Part shown: in pieces, positions 8,056-16,218 of the stretch
Layout of the letters: each line of letters begins with the position of its first letter
Numbering within the stretch: the first letter of the stretch is position 1
Source of the DNA: Alcaligenaceae bacterium
Lineage (GTDB): Bacteria; Pseudomonadota; Gammaproteobacteria; Burkholderiales; Burkholderiaceae_B
Length of the DNA stretch: 35,215 nucleotides
Reading direction: 5' to 3'
NCBI GenBank assembly: GCA_947380655.1
Contig: CANCRX010000030.1
Span: 1 to 35,215 of the forward strand
Notes under the pieces: model-generated
What the model saw: the letters and a program-made list of their open reading frames with translations, nothing else
Databases searched by the model: none
What the model was told of the DNA's origin: nothing
Position numbers and translations under genes: made by a program

Positions 8056-9168
8056 TTAACCGCTTACAACAGGCGGCTTAGGCATTTTTACACGGATACG
8101 CCACCACAACAGTGCAGCGGTAAAGCACGCAAACAAAAAATGTACTAACCAGACACCGATACTGAAGGGAAGTTTGCCGTGAATAATCCAGCCCTGAGAG
8201 ATATTGATCAGATTCAAATAAAGCATGGCGACCAAACCTGCGATGAGCAAATTACCCGAGCGACCGATCCGCGGGTTAACGGCCCCCAAAGGAATCGCCA
8301 AGAGCGCGAGATTCAAGGAGGCAAAGGGAATTGCTAAGCGCCACATCAATTGACCCCAGGAGGCATTTTCATGGTCGCTGATTAATAAAGTGGTTGGTCT
8401 GGCCCGTCTGTTGGTCAGCGCTTTGTTGCGCGCATGCTCCATGGACTCTTCGCTATTTTTACTTTCGATCCGTACCCCAAACGAATCAAACTCGGCCATT
8501 TTCATCTCTCCCGTACCCGGGATCAGATCGTAGCGATAGCCTTTTTCGAGAACAAGAAATCGGTCTCCGCTCGGAATCGTTTCTGTATGCGCTGTGGTTG
8601 CAGTCACTAGAACTAACCACTGTCGATCTAGAATCCGCATGAAAACCTGACCAAGCGAGGTATCGTCGTTTTCTGAGCCTTCAGCAAAAAACACACGTGC
8701 GCCGCCTTCTGTTTCAAAGAACTGCCCTGGCGTGATTTTTGAGATATCTGAGCGCATTTCAAAACGGGCGCGATAGTCTTCGATCTGACGATTAGCCCAA
8801 GGCGTGGCATACAGAGTGAGGGTCGCAACGATCAGCAAAACAGGGACGGCCACACGCAATACCGGATTAATCCAGTTCAGCAAAGACACACCACTTGAAA
8901 ACCAGACCACCATTTCCGATTCGCGAAAATTGCGTGCGATCGTCGTCAGCACACCAATAAAAAGTGATACCGCAAGAATGGTTGGCATCGCGGCAATCGT
9001 TGTAAAAGCAGCCAGCCCGACCACCACGTCAGCACCAATCCGACCGGCGGCCGCCTCGCCAATTAAACGAACCAGAATCACACTTAACCAGACCACAATC
9101 AGGGTGGACAGCACCACACTGAAGTGATTGAGGATTTCCGAAACGACCGATCGCTTAAATAAATTCAT
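8056..9168 (-). CDS. lptF: LPS export ABC transporter permease LptF
   Basis: This 370-residue protein matches the YjgP/YjgQ permease family. Three transmembrane helices lie within about residues 15-120, a periplasmic beta-jellyroll region spans about 130-265 (ITPGQFFETEGGARVFFAEG, then GDRFLVLEKGYRYD), and three helices follow at the C-terminus. In the LptB2FG complex it extracts LPS from the inner membrane. The ITPGQFFE and RVFFAE segments favour LptF over LptG. Its ATG overlaps the TGA of the upstream glycosyltransferase gene (ATGA), which implies translational coupling. The usual neighbour lptG is absent; an O-antigen-ligase-like gene occupies its place. Confidence 0.88.
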   Translation of the reverse strand: MNLFKRSVVSEILNHFSVVLSTLIVVWLSVILVRLIGEAAAGRIGADVVVGLAAFTTIAAMPTILAVSLFIGVLTTIARNFRESEMVVWFSSGVSLLNWINPVLRVAVPVLLIVATLTLYATPWANRQIEDYRARFEMRSDISKITPGQFFETEGGARVFFAEGSENDDTSLGQVFMRILDRQWLVLVTATTAHTETIPSGDRFLVLEKGYRYDLIPGTGEMKMAEFDSFGVRIESKNSEESMEHARNKALTNRRARPTTLLISDHENASWGQLMWRLAIPFASLNLALLAIPLGAVNPRIGRSGNLLIAGLVAMLYLNLINISQGWIIHGKLPFSIGVWLVHFLFACFTAALLWWRIRVKMPKPPVVSG

Positions 9169-10733
9169 TGCGCGCAGGCGCCTTTTGTTTCAGGCTCAAT
9201 AATGGCCCAGTTCACTTCGTAGGTCGGCTGTGGTTTGAACCGATTCCAGGGGATTTCAAAGGATCCTTTTAGGGTCGCACGCGCCAAAAATGCCTGCATG
9301 TATGGATTTAATTTGGTTTCGCTCGCATCGGTCACGATTAACGCTCCGCAGCGCTGGATCATCTCAGGTTTAACCGCTGGAGCCTCAGCATAGTCACCAT
9401 AGGGAACCACTAACGGTTGATAACGTGAGGTAACAGAAGTCACGCCAGCAATCCAGGTTTCACCAATCACCACTTTCATGGGACCTTTAATTTGCGCATC
9501 CCAAACCTGATCAAATTTCATGCCTAACTGTTTAGCTGGAAAGTTCTCTCTCGGTGTTTTACTCATCAAATCTGCGATCAAACCAAAATAAAGTGCAGTA
9601 CCGCAGGCGATCAGAATATTGATTAACAGGCCCACTCTCAAGACCTGACGCAATGCGCGAGCGGTGTCAATCTGGGGGATCCAGCGCAAAGCATAAACGC
9701 CAAGGAAAATAAAATATGAAGTTGCCCAATTGGCGTGCAAACTGATGAACGCCGTACCTAGCAATGAAGTCAGCAGCATGGGACCGATCGTTGCAAAACT
9801 GATAAAGCGCATTTCCTGATTGGTATAGGCTGCATCTGCGCTCATTGCGTTTGACTGGGCACCAGGCTTAAGTGTCAGTTTCAGAATAAAAAGTGCAACG
9901 ATCACCGGGGCAATTTTTCCTAACTGACTCAATATAAATTTACCCAACTGGGCCATATGGTTCACTTCGCCACTGACCTGGTATTGCATATAACGGATGG
10001 TCGGTGCATTTTCTCGCACCAACCATTCAACATGAGGGATTAATGCGATCAGTGCCGCAACAATGGCAATCAGTACGCCACGCATCGCACGCCAGTTATG
10101 CATTCTGGAATCCTGCAACACCCAGATTCCCATTACAGCAAACCAGATTCCAGCGCTGTATTTTGTCAGTAAGCAGACAGCCCCCGCGATGCCGACCAGC
10201 ACCCAGCGCCACCAGTCGAGATGGCGTACCGCCAGCAATAGCGTCCAGAGCAGCAAGGCCGTGGGCAGCAACTGCAACAAATTAGAGCTCACCTGGATGC
10301 CGTTGATGCTGTGATAGGCCACCAGCGAGGTGAGGACAACTGCCATCAGGGCACGTGCAGGACTCATCACCAGCAGACAGATCCGCCAGACAACCCACAA
10401 CATCAGTGCGACATTGACTTGCCCGGCAACATAGGTGACCCAGATTGAGCGGCCGAACAAGGAAACCCAGGCAGAGACCCACCAGGTAGAGATCGGACCG
10501 AACTTCGGATAGCCCCAATCAAAGGACTGAATCCAGAATAACTCTTCAATACTGTCTTTATGCGGTGCAGACTGGCTCACGATCGCCAGTAGCGTCCAGA
10601 GCAGGAAATTAAATCCAATAAAACATAGCGTCACCTTTCTGAGTTGACGCGTGTTGTCGGGATCAATATTCAAAAAATCCCTCTTGAACTTTCCAAAAAC
10701 ACTCAATCCCAAGGGGGCTGAATTGCTCATCAT
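9165..10733 (-). CDS. ArnT/PMT-type membrane glycosyltransferase
   Basis: This 522-residue protein belongs to the GT-C fold glycosyltransferases (PMT_2/ArnT-like). After the first transmembrane helix (about residues 29-48) the first periplasmic loop carries DSIEELFWIQSFDWGYPKFG. This matches the family pattern of an acidic catalytic residue followed by a GYxKxGP/PP motif. Roughly ten to twelve further hydrophobic segments and a soluble C-terminal domain of about 120 residues follow. These enzymes use undecaprenyl-phosphate-sugar donors, for example to add aminoarabinose or another sugar to lipid A or core. The donor and acceptor cannot be read from sequence. Tandem ATG codons at 10733 follow AGGGAAA. 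It heads the operon with lptF and the ligase. Confidence 0.8.
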   Translation of the reverse strand: MMSNSAPLGLSVFGKFKRDFLNIDPDNTRQLRKVTLCFIGFNFLLWTLLAIVSQSAPHKDSIEELFWIQSFDWGYPKFGPISTWWVSAWVSLFGRSIWVTYVAGQVNVALMLWVVWRICLLVMSPARALMAVVLTSLVAYHSINGIQVSSNLLQLLPTALLLWTLLLAVRHLDWWRWVLVGIAGAVCLLTKYSAGIWFAVMGIWVLQDSRMHNWRAMRGVLIAIVAALIALIPHVEWLVRENAPTIRYMQYQVSGEVNHMAQLGKFILSQLGKIAPVIVALFILKLTLKPGAQSNAMSADAAYTNQEMRFISFATIGPMLLTSLLGTAFISLHANWATSYFIFLGVYALRWIPQIDTARALRQVLRVGLLINILIACGTALYFGLIADLMSKTPRENFPAKQLGMKFDQVWDAQIKGPMKVVIGETWIAGVTSVTSRYQPLVVPYGDYAEAPAVKPEMIQRCGALIVTDASETKLNPYMQAFLARATLKGSFEIPWNRFKPQPTYEVNWAIIEPETKGACAQ

Positions 10734-10739
10734 TTTCCC

Positions 10740-10787
10740 TAAACTGGATGATTGCCATGACTGCTTAAAATTCTACAATCCAGTTTA
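10740..10787. promoter_or_regulatory. Inverted repeat flanking the likely promoter of the envelope operon
   Basis: TAAACTGGAT (10740-10749) and ATCCAGTTTA (10778-10787) form a perfect 10-base inverted repeat separated by 28 bases. On the minus strand a TAGAAT hexamer lies just inside the upstream arm, a possible -10 element for the glycosyltransferase-lptF-ligase operon. The arms could be operator half-sites or a hairpin in the 5' leader. Confidence 0.25.
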
Positions 10788-10793
10788 ACTCGC

Positions 10794-10821
10794 AAAAAAA
10801 AACCCCGCTAAATTAGCGAGG
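10794..10821 (-). terminator. Rho-independent terminator of the tRNA-Lys gene
   Basis: On the minus strand CCTCGCTAA and TTAGCGGGG pair with almost no loop, and the stem is followed by nine T residues. It lies 37 bases downstream of the tRNA 3' end, so the tRNA is insulated from the envelope operon promoter. Confidence 0.88.
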
Positions 10822-10857
10822 CTATTTTTCAAACACAACACTCTAAGGAATGTTGCT

Positions 10858-10934
10858 TGGTGGGCTGGGCGAGACTCGAACTCGCGACCAACGGATTAAA
10901 AGTCCGCTGCTCTAACCAACTGAGCTACCAGCCC
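10858..10934 (-). tRNA. tRNA-Lys (anticodon UUU)
   Basis: The complement reads a complete 77-base tRNA with encoded CCA. The acceptor arm GGGCTGG pairs with CCAGCCC, the D-arm contains TAGCTCAGTTGGTTAGAGC, and the anticodon loop CTTTTAA holds anticodon TTT. The T-arm contains GTTCGAGTC. It is followed by a strong terminator. Nothing next to its 3' end suggests an integrated element. Confidence 0.97.
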
Positions 10935-10984
10935 CAAGCCCGCTATTATTACTTATTTAGAACACGCCTGTCAAACGAGTGTCA

Positions 10985-12274
10985 TCAAGCAGTAAAGATG
11001 GGTTCAAACTGCTTGCCCAACTGCAACAAATTCTCATCCCGCCCATGACTGGCGACAAACTGCACACCAAGCGGCAGTCCATTCTGACCTCGCCCTGCAG
11101 GCAAAGTCAGACAGGGTGCGCCAATCGTGGTCCAGATACGATTAAACGTTGATGCACCCGTTCCATCTTCGACAAGCGGAGCCGTTCCCGGGGCACTAAA
11201 AGTCAGCAGCGCATCAATCCCGCCCATGGCGTGTTTAAACAATTCCCTTCCCTGTGCGGCGAGTGCGATCTCGTCCTCAAACTGCGCAGCAGACATTGCC
11301 AGTCCGGCTTCAATCAGCTTGCAAGTCGTTGCGCCAAGCTTATCGGGGCGACTACGATAAAGCGCCTCGTGATGATGCCCTGCCTGATAGGCCATGATTA
11401 AACGATTCGCACGACCAATGGCGGCAAAAAGATCTTGCGGCAGTTCCACCTCTGCAAACTGCGCACCCTGCTCGGTTAATTGTGCCCGTGCACGCTCAAG
11501 AAGCTTAACGGATTCACCTTTAGCCTCTTCTGCGTTCGGGCCCGGATACCATGCAAAAACTGGTTTTGTCCCGATCGCTGTAGTTGTAAAAGTCTGCTCA
11601 AACAAGACCTTTGCCAACAAGATCACATCATCCATGGATCGTGCCATCAGACCCATCGTGTCCATGGCCACAGACAGCGGCATGACACCTTCTAAGTCGA
11701 TCCGACCATAGGTTGGCTTAAATCCCACCACACCACAAAACGCAGCAGGCCTGATCGTTGACCCCCCTGTTTGGGAACCAAGCGCCAGAGCCACCATACC
11801 ATCAGCTACCGCAGCAGCTGAACCACTGGACGAGCCACCCGGTGTATGTAAAAAGTTATGGGGATTGACGGTAGGTCCGGCATGAACGTGTGCGAACTCA
11901 GTGGTAACGGTCTTACCCATCAAAATAGCACCAGCGGACTTGAGCTTTCGGATCACCGCCGCATCGACAGCCGGACGATGCCCCAGATACGCCGCAGAAC
12001 CGTAGGCGGTCGGCATGGATGCCGTATCAATAATGTCTTTTATACCGATGGCCACTCCTGCGAGAGGCTGGCTAGTTTGCGTATCGGTCAATGCAGCGAG
12101 CTGCGCGCGCACGTGCTGTGGATCGTGCCATGCCCATGCACGCACCTCTGGCTCGCGCTTGGCAATACGTGCGAGTTGTGACTCAAGGATCTGTTGATGG
12201 CTGATTGCACCGCTTGCGATAGATTCAGCCAGTTCGGTGACCGTGTATCGATAAAAATCAGATACGCCCGTCAT
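10985..12274 (-). CDS. Amidase-signature-family hydrolase
   Basis: This 429-residue enzyme of the amidase signature family hydrolyses C-N amide bonds. The Ser-cisSer-Lys triad is complete: Lys79 in GVAIGIKDIID, Ser148 in HTPGGSSSGSAAA and nucleophile Ser172 in SQTGGSTIRPA, with the same spacing (69 and 24 residues) as in malonamidase E2. The GatA role is unlikely because the length is short for GatA and no gatB or gatC is near. There is no signal peptide, so it acts in the cytoplasm. Its ATG lies 3 bases after the GH31-like gene stop, so the two are probably translationally coupled. The substrate is unknown. Confidence 0.9.
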   Translation of the reverse strand: MTGVSDFYRYTVTELAESIASGAISHQQILESQLARIAKREPEVRAWAWHDPQHVRAQLAALTDTQTSQPLAGVAIGIKDIIDTASMPTAYGSAAYLGHRPAVDAAVIRKLKSAGAILMGKTVTTEFAHVHAGPTVNPHNFLHTPGGSSSGSAAAVADGMVALALGSQTGGSTIRPAAFCGVVGFKPTYGRIDLEGVMPLSVAMDTMGLMARSMDDVILLAKVLFEQTFTTTAIGTKPVFAWYPGPNAEEAKGESVKLLERARAQLTEQGAQFAEVELPQDLFAAIGRANRLIMAYQAGHHHEALYRSRPDKLGATTCKLIEAGLAMSAAQFEDEIALAAQGRELFKHAMGGIDALLTFSAPGTAPLVEDGTGASTFNRIWTTIGAPCLTLPAGRGQNGLPLGVQFVASHGRDENLLQLGKQFEPIFTA

Positions 12275-12277
12275 GAT

Positions 12278-14446
12278 TTAGCGAGCCCGGGAAATACGGA
12301 CTTCTGCTCCCCGGCGCTTAACCTCCAGGCCTTCAGATGGCGAGATTTTCAGGCCCTCGAGGCCTTTGATATAGCTCGAGCCTTGCATCTGCATCACTCG
12401 AATCTTGTTACGCATCACAACTGGATTATGGACAGGCATGCCAAACATCCAGACTTCGTCCAGAATGCGTGCAGAGTTGAATTCACCCGTATGATTCGCT
12501 GTGGGCCCCAGGCAAAGCATGTGACCTTCGCGTCCAAAAGCAGGGATCGCTCCCAAACCACAGGTGACCGTTAAAACTGAGCCACCTTCATAGCGCCAGC
12601 CAGTATTTAAATCCCACCAGGCTTCGCCTGCTGGCAAATACACCTGAATATCCTTACCAGGCTGCATCGCAGGCGCCACCAGTACGGCAGGTCCAAGGAG
12701 ATATTGTGTATCCCAGCGGTGCGCTTCAACATCAGAGGGGAAAGACAACGCCATCGAACGCTGCACAGGCAGACCGGTACGCGCGGCGTCCTCAATCGCA
12801 CCCAAAACATAAGGTATCAAGCGATAGCGCCACTGTAACCAGGATTGAATATGCCCACGCGTGGTCTCATCAAACGCTGTTGGAATCAGATCCGGGTGAG
12901 CCTGAAAATTAAAATTAGATGAAAACACAGCCATACCTAACCATCGCAGATATAGCTCAGGTGTCATTTCATCTGTAGGTGCTAAAGCATTACCAATCGC
13001 ATGCATCTGCACAGGCACACCACTCGCACCAACAGATAAAGCCGTGCGCAGCGTGTGCTGCAGACCGGACCAATTATTCGTGACGCGTGGCGCAGACTGC
13101 CAGAGCAGGCGCTGAGCGCCAACAAATAAATCGGAGCTGAACACCACGCCTTCCGGTGGGACTTTCTGACCAGCAGCGGCGTCAAACAATGCACGGCGCG
13201 CTAACGCAGGATAAATGGATCGCAACACAGGGCCGCTCTCGCCGCCGCGCGCCACAATCGAATCGGGAATATCAAACTGCACATCGCAAACGGTGGCACC
13301 GACGCCGTCTTCGATCAGATGGCGGTGACGCTCAGACCAGGCATTCAATACATCACGGTGGGTCAGATCGAGGAGACCAAAATCTTTGCCTCCTGTAGCC
13401 ACCACACCGGGAAATACATGCGCATCACCATCCTCATTGGCTAATAACCAGCCGCGATCTTCAAGCTCAGCAAAAGTAGAAGACTCAACCACTGCACCAG
13501 GGATGGTGTGCATACACAAATGCGTCGCGTGTTTGGCAAACAAATCCATGACCTGCTTAGGATCCGGGAATCGCTCACGATCCCATTCTGGCAGCAGCTT
13601 AGAGTCCTGATAAGTCCATGCCGTCGGTGGCAACATCAACACGCCATCAAGCGAAATATTCTGTGCGCGGAAATCAGCGACTAGTTCAGCGGTCTGTGTG
13701 GCAGTCTGACCTTGATGCTGCTCGAGCCAAACACCCATCGACCAGAGCACAGGCTGACCGGCACGGCCAGTTAACTGGGTGTACTGGTTCAGAATTTCTG
13801 CGGGCTCACCCGCAAAAACAAACAGATCGAGAATCGAATCTTCGATCGTAATCAGATATTCGTTTACGGTTTCTGCGCCCAGGTCATGCTCGACACGAGC
13901 CAACGTGTTGGTATAAACACCCCAACCCGACGGTCCCCAGGCCAGTGGAAGCGCGCGGTGCTCAGGACTGTCGGACAAGATGACTTCTGTGCGGCGATCC
14001 AGATCGCCATGGGTCTCGCCTAAGCCAAAAATCTTTTCAGTGGGATTTAGCGTAAAACCTACCGACCAAGAACCATCATGTCCTTGAATACCTGTATCTG
14101 ACAGCTCAAGTACAGTATTACCTTGACGCCGTAAATTCAAATGGAAAGGATGAGCGTGCACGTCAAGCGTGACATCGCCTTGCGCCATACACCAGCCTTT
14201 AGTGGCTCCGGACATGGGCTCGATCGTGCCCTCGCCAATCGCTTCAGGGCGAGCAAGCAACACCTCAGCATGAATGCGTGCGCGAGCGCCTGGCAAAATA
14301 TCTGCAGCGACCAATTCAGGCTGGCCACAACGAATACGAAACACACCAGGAGCATGAGGCTCAATGACCAGTGTCATTCCAGCGCCCACGTCGAATACAA
14401 CCTTAGTAGGCAGTGTGTCGACAAGTTTGAGCGTTTCGAGTTGCAT
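12278..14446 (-). CDS. Glycoside hydrolase family 31-like protein with altered active site
   Basis: This protein of about 722 residues has GH31 architecture. It has an N-terminal beta domain with the NPTEKIFGLGETHGDLDRR block, a TIM barrel, and C-terminal domains with RYRLIPYVLGAIEDAARTG, a YLPAGEAWWDLNTG block and IPAFGREGHML. The nucleophile Asp is kept (Asp388 in ATVCDVQFDIP, aligned with KTDFGERIP of YicI). The acid/base Asp in the WGGD motif reads WQSAP, the HDIGG segment reads HAIGN, and the Arg of the ARS motif is Ser. It may be inactive, may bind sugars only, or may have different chemistry. The start is uncertain: ATG at 14446 lacks a clear ribosome-binding site, and TTG at 14473 is an alternative. 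It is coupled to the amidase gene. Confidence 0.8.
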   Translation of the reverse strand: MQLETLKLVDTLPTKVVFDVGAGMTLVIEPHAPGVFRIRCGQPELVAADILPGARARIHAEVLLARPEAIGEGTIEPMSGATKGWCMAQGDVTLDVHAHPFHLNLRRQGNTVLELSDTGIQGHDGSWSVGFTLNPTEKIFGLGETHGDLDRRTEVILSDSPEHRALPLAWGPSGWGVYTNTLARVEHDLGAETVNEYLITIEDSILDLFVFAGEPAEILNQYTQLTGRAGQPVLWSMGVWLEQHQGQTATQTAELVADFRAQNISLDGVLMLPPTAWTYQDSKLLPEWDRERFPDPKQVMDLFAKHATHLCMHTIPGAVVESSTFAELEDRGWLLANEDGDAHVFPGVVATGGKDFGLLDLTHRDVLNAWSERHRHLIEDGVGATVCDVQFDIPDSIVARGGESGPVLRSIYPALARRALFDAAAGQKVPPEGVVFSSDLFVGAQRLLWQSAPRVTNNWSGLQHTLRTALSVGASGVPVQMHAIGNALAPTDEMTPELYLRWLGMAVFSSNFNFQAHPDLIPTAFDETTRGHIQSWLQWRYRLIPYVLGAIEDAARTGLPVQRSMALSFPSDVEAHRWDTQYLLGPAVLVAPAMQPGKDIQVYLPAGEAWWDLNTGWRYEGGSVLTVTCGLGAIPAFGREGHMLCLGPTANHTGEFNSARILDEVWMFGMPVHNPVVMRNKIRVMQMQGSSYIKGLEGLKISPSEGLEVKRRGAEVRISRAR

Positions 14447-14517
14447 AATCAGCGCGTAGGTAAAAGCGACCAAAGGCGCTATTTTGACGGATTCGGGTAA
14501 TTTGCCACTAAACCCGG

Positions 14518-16218
14518 TTAATTTTCACTAATTACTTGAATTATATCGTTTTCCAGGACAAGAGGCTCACCATTTAAAGCACCCGCAATCAAATCACCCG
14601 CTAAAGTTGCCCAAGTCAGGCCTCGCGAGGCGAAGCCACAGGCGACCCAGACACCAGGAGCACGCTGTACAGGTCCAATTGCCGGCAACCTCCCAGGCAA
14701 GACCGCTCGCCATCCCGCCCAGCCACCAATCTGCTTATCTTTTAATTGCCCAAAAAGCTCAGGCATATTTAGCAATCCTGCTGCACGCTTAATATTTGCT
14801 GCAATCCCCTCGGGGCTAACAAAGACGTCCCGCGCTGCATGCGCATAGGTACTGCCGATCACACATTGTCCGTTTTGCGCTGGAAGCACGTAGCCATCTC
14901 CAGCGACGATACAACGCGGACCGCCATAAAGATCTGCAGAGGGGATACATGACACCTCACCACCCAGTGCATGCATCGCCGACAGTCTGGCGTTCTCATC
15001 GAGTAGGCCGCTTTGCTTTAAAACAGTTCGTGTATGAACGCCCCCTGCGATCACTACATAAGGTGCATGAGCCAACACCTTGCCCGAACCATCCAGCGCC
15101 CGCCAGGAACCTGAAACACCTGCAACCTGGGCAACCTGGGCGCACAACACGTCGACGCCAGCAGTCTTAGCCAACGCATCAAGCAACCCTTGAGGATTGA
15201 CCCTGGCTGCAGTTGGAAAATAAATACCCCCGCGGTTAAGTGGCATACCCGAAAGCTCACTCGCCTGATCGGCTCGCAGGTATTGCACCCATTGAGACGG
15301 AAACTTTAGTGCATCGAGAACTGACGCAAGATCCACGATACGCCCTTGATTACGCTCTAGCTGAATCGCTCCGCATGCGTGAAAGATCGCATCCGGCATC
15401 GCTCCCCAACGCGCTTGGGCGCGTAAGCTCCCCGCTCGCGAGAGCCTCGCACGAATGTTGTCGTCGCGAGAAACCATAGGCGTGAGTGCCGCCGCAACGT
15501 GGTGCTGATGTGTTGAAGTATTGTGACCAAACTTTTCATCGATGACTGTGACACGCCATCCACGCAGCGCTAAGGACTGAGCCACCCCCATCCCGGCAAA
15601 ACCCGCACCAATCACCAACGCGCGTTGCTCGCCGCGCTCCACAGGTGATTGCAACCATGAATGCGGTAGCTTACGAGGATGCGCTACAGACCTGTCAATA
15701 GATACGACCTCAACATGCGTGTCAGCCTCAGCGGCCAGATGACTGGCACGAGAGATATATCCCCGTGCACCGGGTGCGGCAAGCAGGCTTGCGTGCGGTA
15801 AAAATGACGTGTCTTTTAATAAAAAACCATCAACTTCTGCGCACAACTCGCCAAAAACGGTATCGGCTGCCCCGACCCCTAATGTCAACGTGACTGCGCC
15901 CGCTTCAAACTCCAACCGATGCAAACCAGGCAGATTCAGTGGCCAGGCGATTTGCAGGGCATCTAACAGGGGCATTAATTGCTCGCCCCCTACCTCTGCA
16001 AGTCTCGCAGCTAACGCTTCGCGCAAATCAACCCGGTCAGGTAAACCCGGCAATAGCCCGATCACGTGCAGACGCTCTGGTCGCCTGGTATGACGGCGCC
16101 AGGCATCCCATAATTTTAAAAATAACAGCCCTTGACCAAAGTCAGCATCCAGCAGCGTGATGCGAGGCTGGCTTATCCAGGATCGGCTAAGTAAATCGAT
16201 CACGCGCCCATCACTCAT
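14518..16218 (-). CDS. mnmC: MnmC-like tRNA wobble-uridine oxidoreductase with decayed methyltransferase domain
   Basis: This 566-residue protein resembles bifunctional MnmC (about 660 residues), which finishes mnm5s2U34 in tRNAs. The C-terminal FAD oxidase half looks intact: GAGFAG nucleotide-binding loop at 204-209, ALTPMVSRDDN, and the end motifs WRAVLPGRLPAIGPV and GFASRGLTWATLAGDLIAG. The N-terminal methyltransferase half lacks about 50 residues. It has FGQG where FGTG is expected, and LKDTSFLP in place of the catalytic DGFAPAKNP. It probably removes the carboxymethyl group, while methylation is lost or done by another enzyme. Its ATG overlaps the 3' end of fadD by 8 bases, so the two are co-transcribed. 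Confidence 0.82.
   Translation of the reverse strand: MSDGRVIDLLSRSWISQPRITLLDADFGQGLLFLKLWDAWRRHTRRPERLHVIGLLPGLPDRVDLREALAARLAEVGGEQLMPLLDALQIAWPLNLPGLHRLEFEAGAVTLTLGVGAADTVFGELCAEVDGFLLKDTSFLPHASLLAAPGARGYISRASHLAAEADTHVEVVSIDRSVAHPRKLPHSWLQSPVERGEQRALVIGAGFAGMGVAQSLALRGWRVTVIDEKFGHNTSTHQHHVAAALTPMVSRDDNIRARLSRAGSLRAQARWGAMPDAIFHACGAIQLERNQGRIVDLASVLDALKFPSQWVQYLRADQASELSGMPLNRGGIYFPTAARVNPQGLLDALAKTAGVDVLCAQVAQVAGVSGSWRALDGSGKVLAHAPYVVIAGGVHTRTVLKQSGLLDENARLSAMHALGGEVSCIPSADLYGGPRCIVAGDGYVLPAQNGQCVIGSTYAHAARDVFVSPEGIAANIKRAAGLLNMPELFGQLKDKQIGGWAGWRAVLPGRLPAIGPVQRAPGVWVACGFASRGLTWATLAGDLIAGALNGEPLVLENDIIQVISEN

Noticed and set aside
10794..10802. Nine-base A tract as a phase-variable homopolymer
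   Set aside because: On the coding strand of the tRNA it is the T run of an intrinsic terminator and is not within a reading frame.
10858..10934. tRNA-Lys as an attachment site for an integrated element
   Set aside because: No integrase, no repeated tRNA 3' end and no foreign-looking block lies next to it; the downstream sequence is its terminator and a normal operon.
10857..11048. Short plus-strand open frame across the tRNA
   Set aside because: It is the antisense of tRNA-Lys and of the end of the amidase gene; such tRNA-antisense frames are a common annotation artefact.
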